Shown: positions 44,596 to 52,878, counted from the stretch's first letter. The stretch is 64,000 bases of DNA from Oscillospiraceae bacterium (GCA_017515345.1 JAFWFZ010000038.1:1-64000); one strand, 5' to 3'. The notes: generated from the letters alone by a model not told the origin. A program made the numbers and translations.

Positions 44596-45738
44596 TCACA
44601 TGACGCCGTTGTTGGCCTGGAAGGTCAGGAAGGTGGCCTTGTCGGTGAGGATGTACGCCCCCATCTGCTCGGCCATCACGAGGCAGGAGCCCATGCCGGC
44701 ATTGGCGGAGACGTACCAGTCGGTGTAGTCGGCGAAGCTGTCCGCCTCGGCGGTGATGCCCAGCGCCTCGGGCCAGAGGGACAGCTCCTTGGTGTGGGTG
44801 CCGGAGCCGTCGCCGCGGGAGATGAACGGATACTTGCCGTCGGCAATGGCGGCGAAGGCGTCCAGAACGCTGGCGCAGTCCTTCACGCCGGCGGGATCGT
44901 CAGCCGGGCCGCACAGCACGAAGTAGTTGTACAGGAAGCTCAGCCGCTCGCTCTCAAAGCCGGGGAGCACGGTCGCGAATCCGTCGGCCACAAAGGTCTC
45001 CTCCTGGGACTTGGAGTGGACCAGGATCAGGTCGGCGTTGCCGTATTTGGCGGCGGCGATGGCCTTGCCGGTACCGGCGGACTGGATCTCCACCTTGTAG
45101 CCGTACTCGGACTCGAACACGGGCAGCAGCGCGCCCAGCAGGCCGGAGTCGTTGACGGAGGTGGTGGTGGACAGGCGGATCGTCCCGGTCTCGTCTGTGG
45201 CCGGAGTGATCTCTCCCTCATAGACGGGAGCGCCGTCGAGCAGATAGAACAGGCTGTCGCCGTACTCCGCCTGGCCGTAATCGGCGGCCAGCTTCTTGCC
45301 CTCCGCAGACAGGAACCAGTCGATGAGCGCCTCCGCCCCGGCGGTGTTCACCGCCACGTCGGAGACCGGGTTGCCGTCGGCGTCCACAAAGGGGGCGTCG
45401 GGGTTCACGGCCAGCAGCGTGTAGGTGTTGATCATCTTATCGTCCGCTTCCTTGAGGATCACGGTGTTCACGCCTGCGGGCTCGGGCTCCTCGGAGGGAG
45501 CGGCGGGCGACTCAGAGGCAGCGGGAGTCTCCGACTCCGCGGGGGCGGCGGGCGACTCAGAGGCTGCGGGAGCCTCCGAGGCTGCGGGGGTCTCCGGGGC
45601 CGCGGGAGAAGCGGGCGGCTCAGAGGCTGCGGGAGTCTCCGAAGACGCGGGGGCGGGCGAGCTGCCGGAAGAGCCGCAGCCGGCGAGCAGGCCCAGGATC
45701 AGGACAAGTGTCAGGAGCAGTGCAAGTGTTTTTTTCAT
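44596..45738 (-). CDS. tupA: Tungstate-binding lipoprotein, TupA-like, circularly permuted
   Basis: 380-residue extracytoplasmic binding protein. Lipoprotein signal ends at LLAGC (Cys21); residues 22-88 are a Ser/Pro/Ala/Glu repeat linker. The next part, residues about 90-180 (TVILKEADDKMINTYTLLAV, then GAEALIDWFLSAEGKKLAA and DSLFYLLDG), corresponds to the usual C-terminal end of TupA. The canonical N-terminal part follows from about 186 (IRLSTTTSVNDSGLLGALLP, AGTGKAI, LILVHSKSQEETFVADGF, FISRGDGSGTHTKE, SANAGMGSCLVMAEQMGAYI). The protein stops after LTDKATFLTFQANNGVM, just where the linker to the C-terminal segment would begin. The ATG at 45738 follows GGAGG by 8 nt. Heads the tup operon. 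Confidence 0.9.
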   Translation of the reverse strand: MKKTLALLLTLVLILGLLAGCGSSGSSPAPASSETPAASEPPASPAAPETPAASEAPAASESPAAPAESETPAASESPAAPSEEPEPAGVNTVILKEADDKMINTYTLLAVNPDAPFVDADGNPVSDVAVNTAGAEALIDWFLSAEGKKLAADYGQAEYGDSLFYLLDGAPVYEGEITPATDETGTIRLSTTTSVNDSGLLGALLPVFESEYGYKVEIQSAGTGKAIAAAKYGNADLILVHSKSQEETFVADGFATVLPGFESERLSFLYNYFVLCGPADDPAGVKDCASVLDAFAAIADGKYPFISRGDGSGTHTKELSLWPEALGITAEADSFADYTDWYVSANAGMGSCLVMAEQMGAYILTDKATFLTFQANNGVM

Positions 45739-45763
45739 TTCGTTTTCCTCCATTTTTCAAACT

Positions 45764-45831
45764 AAAAAGAGCCCAAACCGATCCCGACCTGCCCGGTTGC
45801 TTCGGTCAGGTCTGTGATCGGAAAGAGGCTC
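45764..45831 (-). promoter_or_regulatory. Attenuator-like hairpin in the tupA leader
   Basis: On the minus strand a three-tier stem forms: GAGCC (45827-45831) with GGCTC (45769-45773), CGATC (45816-45820) with GATCG (45779-45783), and GACCTG (45807-45812) with CAGGTC (45786-45791). It is followed by UUUUUAG. It is a full intrinsic-terminator shape between promoter and tupA, about 26 nt before the start codon, within a roughly 130-nt leader. This suggests a ligand-controlled terminator; the sensing part would be the preceding 45832-45869. Confidence 0.6.
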
Positions 45832-45875
45832 GTCCACCGCTTTCGACTGGGTTATTCAGTTTTCAGCGTAGGCGT

Positions 45876-45904
45876 ATTATATCACGGATTTGTTCCGCAC
45901 GCAA
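45876..45904 (-). promoter_or_regulatory. Promoter of tupABC
   Basis: Minus strand: TTGCGT (45899-45904), 17-nt spacer, consensus TATAAT (45876-45881). Confidence 0.8.
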
Positions 45905-46131
45905 CAAAAAACACAGCGACCTTAAGGGAAACGGTCCCGCCCGCTCTCCGGGAGGTCTTCGCACCGGCGGGAACGGCCGAAAACGCCGGCGAAGCGCTTC
46001 CGGAGCAGGCCCCATTCGCCGCGGCCGGCCAACGAAAAGGAGCCTCACCCTCTGCCGCGTCACGGGGCCGGGCGAGGCCCGGCTTCTCATTTCGGGCGGC
46101 GCGTTCACGGGAACCGGCAGGCAATTTGAGA

Positions 46132-46169
46132 TTGCTTTTTGGACTAAAGCGCTTTATACTGGATCCAGT
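46132..46169 (+). promoter_or_regulatory. Promoter of the moeA pair with a 12-bp palindrome
   Basis: TTGCTT (46132-46137), 17-nt spacer, TATACT (46155-46160). The palindrome ACTGGATCCAGT (46158-46169) overlaps the -10 and the start point, and may be an operator. The rest of the intergenic region 45905-46131 shows no gene. Confidence 0.6.
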
Positions 46170-46198
46170 CAATAATCCATCGGAAGAAGGCGATCGAT

Positions 46199-47422
46199 AT
46201 GCTGACAGTTAAAACGCCGGAAGAGACCGCCGCCCTTCTCCAAAGCGCCTTCCCGTCCGGGATCTCGGGGAGCGAGGCGGTCCCGCTGGAGCAGGCGCAG
46301 GGCCGGGTGCTGGCCGCGGACGTCACCGCAGACGAGTTTGTCCCCGGCTTCGACCGGTCCACTGTGGACGGTTACGCCGTGCGCTCGGCGGACACCTTCG
46401 GCTGCTCGGACGCCATGCCCGCGCTGCTCACCCTCCGGGGCGACGTGCTCATGGGCGAAGGCGCCTCCATGGAGCTTCTGCCGGGCGAGTGCGCGGCGGT
46501 CCCCACCGGAGGGGCCATCCCTGCCGGGGCGGACGCCGCTGTGATGATCGAATACACCGAGGATTACGGCGACGGCACCGTGGGGATCCTCAAGAGCGCC
46601 GCGCCGGGAGAGAACATGATCTTCCGGGGCGACGACATGCGCCCCGGCGACGCGGTGCTGTCCCGCGGGAGAAGGCTGACCGCCCCGGATATCGGTTCCC
46701 TGGCCGCCATGGGCGTCTGCCGCGTCTCAGTGGCCAGAAGGCCGCTGGTGGGGATCCTCTCCACCGGGGACGAGCTGGTGCCCGTGTCCCAACGCCCCGG
46801 GGACGGCCAGATCCGTGACGTGAACTCCGCCATGCTGGCGGCGCTTATACGGGACGCGGGGGCGGAGCCCGTGTCCTTCGGCATCCTGAAGGACGATGAG
46901 GCGCTGCTGGGCCGCGCGCTGGACGATGCGCTCTCCCGCTGCGACATGGTGCTGATCTCCGGCGGCAGCTCCGTGGGCATGAAGGACGCGACCTGCCGCG
47001 TACTGGAGTCCAGGGGCGAGGTGCTCCTCCACGGGATCGCCATGAAGCCCGGCAAGCCCACCATCCTCGGCCGGGTGGACGGCAAGCCCGTGTTCGGTCT
47101 GCCCGGACACCCCGTGGCGGCGTTTTTCGTATCGGAGCTGTTTGTCCGGCCCCTGATCGCCCGGCTCATGGGCCGGGAGGTGCGGGCGCGCACCGTAACG
47201 GCCAGACTGACCGAGGCGGTGAGCGCCAACCACGGCCGCGCCCAATACATGGGCGTGTTTCTCTCCGGCGAGGAGGGAGCGATGACCGCCCGGCCTATCC
47301 ACAGCAAGTCCGGACTGATCACCGGTCTGGCCGGCTCCGACGGCTTTTTCTGCATATCCCGGGACTGCGAGGGCATGCCCGCCGGCGCGCCCGTTCAGGT
47401 CCGATTATTCACTATAGATTGA
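46199..47422 (+). CDS. moeA: Molybdopterin molybdotransferase MoeA
   Basis: 407 residues. Inserts molybdate or tungstate into adenylated molybdopterin. Motifs: FDRSTVDGYAVRSADTFG, VPTGGAIPAGADAAVMIEYTE, RGDDMRPGDAVLSRGRRLT, GILSTGDELVPV, VLISGGSSVGMKDAT, and KPGKPTILGRVDGKPVFGLPGHPVAAFF. All domains of MoeA (I-IV) are represented. ATG 46199 after AGAAGG. Its stop overlaps the next MoeA-family gene by 4 nt with that gene's upstream TTG; tandem MoeA genes are common in anaerobes with tungsto- and molybdoenzymes. Confidence 0.95.
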   Translation: MLTVKTPEETAALLQSAFPSGISGSEAVPLEQAQGRVLAADVTADEFVPGFDRSTVDGYAVRSADTFGCSDAMPALLTLRGDVLMGEGASMELLPGECAAVPTGGAIPAGADAAVMIEYTEDYGDGTVGILKSAAPGENMIFRGDDMRPGDAVLSRGRRLTAPDIGSLAAMGVCRVSVARRPLVGILSTGDELVPVSQRPGDGQIRDVNSAMLAALIRDAGAEPVSFGILKDDEALLGRALDDALSRCDMVLISGGSSVGMKDATCRVLESRGEVLLHGIAMKPGKPTILGRVDGKPVFGLPGHPVAAFFVSELFVRPLIARLMGREVRARTVTARLTEAVSANHGRAQYMGVFLSGEEGAMTARPIHSKSGLITGLAGSDGFFCISRDCEGMPAGAPVQVRLFTID

Positions 47423-47433
47423 GAGGGATCACG

Positions 47434-49341
47434 ATGGCATTTGAGTATCTGACCAATCTTCCGCTGGAGGAGGCAAGGGCCCGCTTCCTTGCCGCTCTGG
47501 ACGAGCGGGGCTTCGGTCCGGAGTCAGAGACCGTGGCCGTTGCGGACGCCTGCGGCCGAATCACCGCGCGGGCGGTCTATGCACACATCAGCGCGCCCCA
47601 CTACCTGGCCAGCGCCATGGACGGCATCGCCCTGCATGCCGAGCGCACCTTCGGCGCCACGGAAACCACCCCCGTCGTCCTCCGAAAAGAGGACTTCACC
47701 GTGGTGGACACCGGCGACCCGATCCCGGAGGGCTGCGACGCGGTGGTGATGGTGGAGGACGTCATCTATCAGGACGACGGCACCGTGCGGCTTTACGCCC
47801 CCGCTGCCCCCTGGCAGCATATCCGCCAGATCGGTGAGGACATCTGCGCCGGTGAGATGATCCTCGCATCCCGCATGACGGTCTCCCCCTCCGCCATCGG
47901 CGCCATGCTTGCCGCAGGCGTGCTGGAGGTGGACGTTCTGCGCCGTCCCCGGGTGGGCATTATCCCCACCGGCGACGAGATCATTCCTCCCACAGCCGAT
48001 CCGAAGCCGGGAGACATCGTGGAGTTCAATTCCTCCATCTTCTCGGCCATGCTGCGCCAGTGGGACGCGGAACCCGTCACCTATCCCATCGTGCCGGACA
48101 GAAAGGAGCTCATTTCCGCCGCCCTTTCCAAAGCGCTGGATGAGTGTGACGCGGTGCTGCTCAACGCCGGCTCCTCCGCCGGGCGGGAGGACTACTCCGC
48201 CCAGGTCATCGGGGAGCTGGGAACGGTGCTGTGCCACGGCGTCGCCATCCGGCCCGGCAAGCCCGCGATCCTGGGCTGCCGGGGAAAGAAAGCCGTTCTG
48301 GGCGTGCCGGGCTATCCCGTGTCGGGGATCCTGGTCCTCAACGAGCTGCTGAAGCCGCTGCTGGAGCAGTGGTATCGATCCGCGCCGGACCGCGGGGAAA
48401 CGGTGCAGGCCACCCTTGCCAGGGCGGTGGTCTCAGGCCTCAAGTATCAGGAATTCGTCCGCGTCAGGCTCGGCAAGGTCAACGGGAAGCTGGTCGCTTC
48501 GCCCCTGAGCCGGGGCAGCGGCATGGTATCCTCGTTCATGAAGGCCGACGGCATGCTGACCGTGCCCCAGGGCGTGGAGGGCTATGCCGCCGGAGACGCC
48601 GTCACCGTTCAGCTGCTGCGCCGGGAAGACACGCTGGACAATACGCTGGTTGCCATCGGCAGCCACGATCCCCTGCTGGACGAGTGTGCCGACCTGCTCC
48701 ACATCGCCGATCCCGCCATGTTCATGAGCTCCACCCACGTGGGCTCCATGGGCGGACTGATGGCCGTGCGCCGGGGCGAGGCCCATGTGGCCGGGACCCA
48801 TCTGCTCAACGAGGAAGACGGCACCTACAACGTGGCCTCTATCCGGAAATACTTCCCCCGGGGCGGGGTGAGCCTGGTGGAGTGCGTGGGCCGCACCCAG
48901 GGGCTGATGATCGCCGCGGGCAACCCCCTGGGCATCAAAGGCCTGGAGGATCTGCCCGGCGGACTCCGTTACGTCAATCGGCAGAAGGGCTCCGGCACGC
49001 GTATCCTCATCGACTACCTCTGCAAGACCCGGGGCCTTGATACGAAGAAGATCTCCGGCTATGACCGGGAGGAATTCACCCACACCTCCGTGGCGGCCCA
49101 GATCGCCGGCGGGACGGCGGACGCGGGTATGGGCATCTACTCCGCCGCGCAGATCTACGGGCTCGACTTCCTGCCCGTGTGCATGGAGCAGTACGACCTG
49201 CTGATCCCCGACTACGCCATGGACACGCCCATGGTGCAGCGCCTGCTGGAGGTACTGCGCTCCGACGCCTTCCGGGAACGGCTGGAAGCGCTGGGCGGAT
49301 ACCGGCTGGAAAACCCCGGCACGGTCAGGCAGCATTTTTAA
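47434..49341 (+). CDS. MoeA-like molybdotransferase fused to a periplasmic-binding-protein-like domain
   Basis: 635 residues. The first about 400 match MoeA (SAMDGIALHAERTFG, VVDTGDPIPEGCDAVVMVEDV, GEDICAGEMILASR, GIIPTGDEII, VLLNAGSSAGREDYS, RPGKPAILGCRGKKAVLGVPGYPVSGIL). Residues about 410-635 form a cytoplasmic PBP-like domain (VAIGSHDPLLDECADLL, HVGSMGGLMAVRRGEAHVAGTHL, GLMIAAGNPLGIKGLEDLP, RQKGSGTRILIDYL, SVAAQIAGGTADAGMGIYSAA). This two-domain type is known in anaerobes and may bind the oxyanion or sense it. ATG 47434 has AGAGGG 6 nt upstream. It follows moeA in one operon; a terminator follows. Confidence 0.93.
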   Translation: MAFEYLTNLPLEEARARFLAALDERGFGPESETVAVADACGRITARAVYAHISAPHYLASAMDGIALHAERTFGATETTPVVLRKEDFTVVDTGDPIPEGCDAVVMVEDVIYQDDGTVRLYAPAAPWQHIRQIGEDICAGEMILASRMTVSPSAIGAMLAAGVLEVDVLRRPRVGIIPTGDEIIPPTADPKPGDIVEFNSSIFSAMLRQWDAEPVTYPIVPDRKELISAALSKALDECDAVLLNAGSSAGREDYSAQVIGELGTVLCHGVAIRPGKPAILGCRGKKAVLGVPGYPVSGILVLNELLKPLLEQWYRSAPDRGETVQATLARAVVSGLKYQEFVRVRLGKVNGKLVASPLSRGSGMVSSFMKADGMLTVPQGVEGYAAGDAVTVQLLRREDTLDNTLVAIGSHDPLLDECADLLHIADPAMFMSSTHVGSMGGLMAVRRGEAHVAGTHLLNEEDGTYNVASIRKYFPRGGVSLVECVGRTQGLMIAAGNPLGIKGLEDLPGGLRYVNRQKGSGTRILIDYLCKTRGLDTKKISGYDREEFTHTSVAAQIAGGTADAGMGIYSAAQIYGLDFLPVCMEQYDLLIPDYAMDTPMVQRLLEVLRSDAFRERLEALGGYRLENPGTVRQHF

Positions 49342-49349
49342 GATGAAAA

Positions 49350-49395
49350 ATCAGGCGCGCCGCCGGGCTTCCGGCAGCGCGCCTGATCTTTTTTT
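49350..49395. terminator. Bidirectional terminator between moeA2 and fmdE
   Basis: An 11-bp stem (49350-49360 with 49377-49387) with an inner GCCGG-type pair, preceded by AAAAA and followed by CTTTTTTTTC, between convergent genes. Confidence 0.9.
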
Positions 49396-49925
49396 CATAC
49401 ATGAAACCGGTCGTAACTCCGATAGCAGTCGATACACACCTTTTTCCCATCCTGAAGTCGTATCCAGTTGGAGGCGGCCGTTTCACCGCAGCGCTCGCAC
49501 ACCACCGGCCGGAAGATGGCGGCCTCCTCCGGCAGGGCGAGCTTCGTCGGCTTGACGTCGAACAGCTCCGCCGGAGGCGTCCTGCGGTAATAGGCCAGGG
49601 ACTGCCCCCTGGGCAGATCGGCCGGCTTTGGCCGAAGGACAAGGCGAACCGATTGGCCGGTTGCCCGGCGGTAGAAGGAGAACGCCTGTTTCCCGGTCAT
49701 GTGGAAAAGCAGGTTGCCTTTGCCGACGCTGCAGCCCAGGATCACCTGGATAGCGTCCACGCCGCAGGCGTCGTTCTCCGAGATGCACACAGTCTCCTCG
49801 TCCTGCGAAAAGCTCAGGCCCAGAAGCTCGGCGGCGAGGAGGGCCGCCTTGAAGCCGATGGCAAGGCCGCCGCACTCGTGCCCGTGAAAGGCTGCGCATT
49901 TTTCCCAAAGTGATTGTTCGTCCAT
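49395..49925 (-). CDS. FmdE family protein with C-terminal zinc ribbon
   Basis: 176 residues. The FmdE domain shows FHGHECGGLAIGFKAALLA (metal-binding His/Cys), ENDACGVDAIQVILGCSVGKGNL and HMTGKQAFSFYRR. The C-terminus has a treble-clef zinc motif VVCERCGETAASNWIRLQDGKKVCIDC. The family is named after an Mo formylmethanofuran dehydrogenase subunit, but it is widespread with molybdenum and tungsten genes; its role is unclear, perhaps metal delivery. ATG 49925 with GGAGGG upstream. Last gene after moaA-mog on the minus strand. Confidence 0.9.
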   Translation of the reverse strand: MDEQSLWEKCAAFHGHECGGLAIGFKAALLAAELLGLSFSQDEETVCISENDACGVDAIQVILGCSVGKGNLLFHMTGKQAFSFYRRATGQSVRLVLRPKPADLPRGQSLAYYRRTPPAELFDVKPTKLALPEEAAIFRPVVCERCGETAASNWIRLQDGKKVCIDCYRSYDRFHV

Positions 49926-50003
49926 TGTGTTCCCTCCCCGGATGATTAATAGGACGGCCGGCTCTTCCGCCGCATACCGCGGTCCCCGGAGCGTCCGCAG
50001 GTC

Positions 50004-50561
50004 TCAGTGCCCGTGATGGTGATGATATCCGTGCTCCCCGTCGGACCCGCATTCCCCGTCGACGCCCAGCAGGATGCCCAGTCCGTGTCCCAGTGCGGGC
50101 AGGATGAAGCCCAGATCCTCCCGGCAGGCCTTGGGACTGCCCGGCAGATTCACGATCAGCGTGCTTTTTCTGATCCCGGCGGTCTGGCGGCTGAGCATGG
50201 CTCTGGGCGTGAGCTGAAGCGAATAGTAACGCATGGCCTCGGCGATGCCCGGCGCCATCCTGTCGCACACGGCGGCGGTAGCCTCCGGGGTCACATCCCT
50301 GGGCGAAAAGCCGGTGCCGCCGGTGGTGAAGACGATGTTGACCTGTCTCTCATCCGCCAGCCGCCGCAGCGCGTCCTCCAGCTGATCCCGCTCGTCGGGC
50401 AGCAGCAGCGTTTCGACCACCTCATATCCGTTCTCCTCAAGGATCGAGCGGATGAGGGGGCCGCTCCTGTCCTCCCGCTCTCCCCGGGAACCCTTGTCGC
50501 TGAGAGTGACCACAGCCGCCGTGAATGCGCGGCGTGCGCCGTCATGATGGGTATCGCTCAT
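50004..50561 (-). CDS. mog: Molybdopterin adenylyltransferase (MogA/MoaB family)
   Basis: About 185 residues. It activates molybdopterin by adenylation before metal insertion by MoeA. Motifs: AAVVTLSDKGSRGEREDRSG, VNIVFTTGGTGFSPRDVTPEAT and IVNLPGSPKACREDLGFILPALGHGL match MogA/MoaB. The C-terminus is His-rich (GYHHHHGH), unusual for the family and a possible metal-binding tail. The start is either ATG 50561 with AGGGG 8 nt upstream, or ATG 50579 overlapping the moaA stop. It lies in the moaA-mog-fmdE operon. Confidence 0.92.
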   Translation of the reverse strand: MSDTHHDGARRAFTAAVVTLSDKGSRGEREDRSGPLIRSILEENGYEVVETLLLPDERDQLEDALRRLADERQVNIVFTTGGTGFSPRDVTPEATAAVCDRMAPGIAEAMRYYSLQLTPRAMLSRQTAGIRKSTLIVNLPGSPKACREDLGFILPALGHGLGILLGVDGECGSDGEHGYHHHHGH

Positions 50562-50575
50562 ATCCGTATCCCCTT

Positions 50576-51556
50576 TCATCCGCCTATGCGGGCCATGCGC
50601 CCCTTTTCGGTGATGCTTTCAAGCTCCTCAAAGCAGTGCTGCTTCGGCTTGTTCCATATCGCGTTTTCCAGCGCCGAGCGGAGGAGCGCCGCCCGCTCCT
50701 CTCCGGCGGTCTCGCCGCGCAGCAGCGGCATGAGATCGGTGACGTCCCCGTAACACAGGCAGGGCTTGAGCCCGCCCTGGGAGGTGAGCCGGAGGCGGTT
50801 GCACTCCCCGCAGAACCTGCCGTGGATGGCGCTGATGAAGCCGACGCCACCCTTCCACCCGGGGATTCGCACGTAGGCCGCCGGACCGTTCCCGTGGACG
50901 GAGGCATCCTCCTCCAGCTCCGGAAAACGCCGGAGCAGCTCTTCCCGGAGCAGCGTGTTCGCCATGCCCTCGATCTGTTTCCCCAGGCCGATGGGCATCA
51001 TCTCGATAAAGCGCACGTCCAGCGCACGGTCCCGGGCAAGCCCCGCCAGAGAGAGCCATTCGTCATCGTTCACGCCCTTCTGCAGCACGGCGTTGAGCTT
51101 GACCCGCAGCGGGGAGGCGAGGGCGGCGTCAACGCTGTCAAGGACGGACGTCAGCTCGTCCCTGCCGGTGATGGCGGCGTAGCGTTCCCTGTCCAGGGTA
51201 TCCAGACTGATGTTCACGGCGTCCAGCCCGGCCTCCACCAGCGCGGGGAGATACCGACCCAGAAGCACGCCGTTGGTGGTCAGGGTCACCTGCTCAATGC
51301 CGGGCACGGACTTCAGCGTCCGGATCAGATCCGGGCAGCCCAGCCGCACCAGCGGCTCCCCACCGGTGACCTTCAGCTTTCTGATCCCCAGCTCCGCCGC
51401 GGCGGCGCAGATCTCGCGGATCTCCTCATAGGTGAGGATGCTGCGCATGGGCAAAAGCTCCACGCCATCCGGCATACAGTAGCGGCAGCGCAGATTGCAG
51501 CGGTCCGTGATGGACACGCGCATATAATCGATGGATCTTCCAAAGCGATCCAGCAT
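50576..51556 (-). CDS. moaA: GTP 3',8-cyclase MoaA
   Basis: Radical SAM enzyme for the first molybdopterin step (GTP to cyclic pyranopterin with MoaC). 326 residues. The radical SAM motif is CNLRCRYC in YMRVSITDRCNLRCRYCMPD; SAM-binding GGEPLVRLGCPDLI; and the C-terminal cluster appears in FCGECNRLRLTSQG with a third Cys in LKPCLC. The usual C-terminal Gly-Gly end is present (MARIGG). ATG 51556. First gene of the minus-strand operon; divergent from moaC. Confidence 0.96.
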   Translation of the reverse strand: MLDRFGRSIDYMRVSITDRCNLRCRYCMPDGVELLPMRSILTYEEIREICAAAAELGIRKLKVTGGEPLVRLGCPDLIRTLKSVPGIEQVTLTTNGVLLGRYLPALVEAGLDAVNISLDTLDRERYAAITGRDELTSVLDSVDAALASPLRVKLNAVLQKGVNDDEWLSLAGLARDRALDVRFIEMMPIGLGKQIEGMANTLLREELLRRFPELEEDASVHGNGPAAYVRIPGWKGGVGFISAIHGRFCGECNRLRLTSQGGLKPCLCYGDVTDLMPLLRGETAGEERAALLRSALENAIWNKPKQHCFEELESITEKGRMARIGG

Positions 51557-51605
51557 ACCTTATCTCTCCCTTGCCGAGACATACGTTGCGGTTTCCCGCG
51601 TCTTC

Positions 51606-51671
51606 AGTATACCTTTTTCCGGGCAATAGTCAATCGCGGCGGTTGCAATTTGCCCCTTCTGCGCCTATACT
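51606..51671. promoter_or_regulatory. Divergent promoters of moaA and moaC
   Basis: Minus strand (moaA): TTGACT (51628-51633), 16-nt spacer, TATACT (51606-51611). Plus strand (moaC): TTGCAA (51643-51648), 17-nt spacer, TATACT (51666-51671). The two -35 elements are only 9 nt apart, so the genes may be co-regulated. Confidence 0.7.
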
Positions 51672-51717
51672 GTAGAAAAAACACAGGCCAGCGCCCAGGC
51701 GGAAAGGGGAACTGAAC

Positions 51718-52188
51718 ATGGATTTTTCGCATTTTGACCAGCAGGGCAACGCCCGGATGGTGGACGTCACCGACAAGGAGATCACATCCCGCGTCGCCGT
51801 GGCGGAGGGCGTCATTGACGTCAGCCCGGAGGTTTTCGCCGCGGTCGGGAACAGGACCGTGAAAAAGGGCGACGTGCTCACCGTGGCCCAGGTCGCCGGG
51901 ATCATGGGCTGCAAGCGCACCGCGGAGCTGATCCCCATGTGCCATCTGCTGAACCTCACCAACGCCGCGCTGACCTTTGAGCTGCTGCCGGACACCTGCA
52001 GCATCAGGGCGATCTGCACGGTGAAGACGGACGGGAAGACCGGGGTGGAGATGGAGGCGCTGACCGGCGTATCCACGGCGCTGCTGACGATCTACGATAT
52101 GTGCAAGGCCATCGATAAGCGCATGGTGATCCGCGGGATCCATCTGGTGGAGAAGCACGGAGGAAAAAGCGGCGATTTCTATTTCTGA
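51718..52188 (+). CDS. moaC: Cyclic pyranopterin monophosphate synthase MoaC
   Basis: 156 residues. Completes the MoaA reaction, giving cyclic pyranopterin monophosphate. Motifs: [69 protein letters not shown], and VEKHGGKSG at the C-terminus. ATG with GGGGAACTGAAC upstream; a weak ribosome site, but the family start. Divergent from moaA. Confidence 0.97.
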   Translation: MDFSHFDQQGNARMVDVTDKEITSRVAVAEGVIDVSPEVFAAVGNRTVKKGDVLTVAQVAGIMGCKRTAELIPMCHLLNLTNAALTFELLPDTCSIRAICTVKTDGKTGVEMEALTGVSTALLTIYDMCKAIDKRMVIRGIHLVEKHGGKSGDFYF

Positions 52189-52600
52189 CCGGAGGACCGG
52201 CGGCACGAACCCCACGCCGGACGGTAAGTTAACATAATACTGTCAAACGATACTCTGACGACGGTGCGTGCGTCTCCGCCGGTATGTGCGTTGTTGAATG
52301 TGATTTTTCAAGATCAAAAAAGAACGGGCCCGCGGAAACGCAGGCCCGTTCTGACACCCCGGATGCGAATTCTGATCACAGCATGAGAGGTCCTCCGCTT
52401 TTTGTATGACCGGGATCGCAGCCCTCCTTTTGTGATCACTGCCCATTGATCAACGAAAGAACTTCAGTTCACGTGCTCCCGATCACCGCTTCTTTTGGCA
52501 AGACCGGAACGAACATACATTCTCCTTCCGATATCCATGAGTTATATCTCCTTTCCGAAATAGAAAAGCACGCCAAATGGCGGTGCTTGATGATTAGATG
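52189..52600. other. Intergenic region without a gene
   Basis: The 412 nt between moaC and the first small low-GC gene hold one clear terminator (52321-52352). No frame with a ribosome site or recognisable homology was seen. Base composition falls towards AT from about 52400. Confidence 0.6.
52321..52358 (-). terminator. Terminator for the small-protein genes
   Basis: A 10-bp stem (52321-52330 with 52343-52352); on the minus strand it is followed by TTTTTTGATC, while the plus-strand flank lacks a T-run. Confidence 0.75.
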
Positions 52601-52828
52601 TTATTTCTGGTTATAGTATTTATAGTATCTGTTTCCATATTCTTTCTTTTTCTTTTCTTCTTCCTGCCTTAAACGCTCATGTCTTTCTCTTTCCTGAATC
52701 CAAAATAGTCTGTTATTCTCTTCTATACGCTGTTTTTCCTTATAATTCAAATACACGGCAATAACCCAGCACGCAATCATAATGAAGAGCGCTACTTTCA
52801 AGGAGTTCGAACCGTAAAACGTATCCAC
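52601..52828 (-). CDS. Small membrane protein with charged coiled tail
   Basis: 75 residues. One hydrophobic segment (VALFIMIACWVIAVYL) is followed by a highly charged helix (KEKQRIEENNRLFWIQERE, then RLRQEEEKKKKEYG) and a Tyr-rich end. The apparent start is GTG 52828 with a poor ribosome site, so the N-terminus is uncertain. It is clearly richer in A/T than the surrounding genome. It shares the ICWVIA-type membrane segment and charged tail with the small protein at 53461. No known family. Confidence 0.6.
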   Translation of the reverse strand: MDTFYGSNSLKVALFIMIACWVIAVYLNYKEKQRIEENNRLFWIQERERHERLRQEEEKKKKEYGNRYYKYYNQK

Positions 52829-52878
52829 AAAGGCGCATATAAGGAATATGGCGACAGAAAGTACTTTCAGACAATAAC

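Noticed and set aside
45482..45662. Repeated triplet-like DNA that looked like a tandem repeat array
   Set aside because: It encodes the Ser/Pro/Ala/Glu linker of the tupA lipoprotein; the repetition is explained by protein composition.
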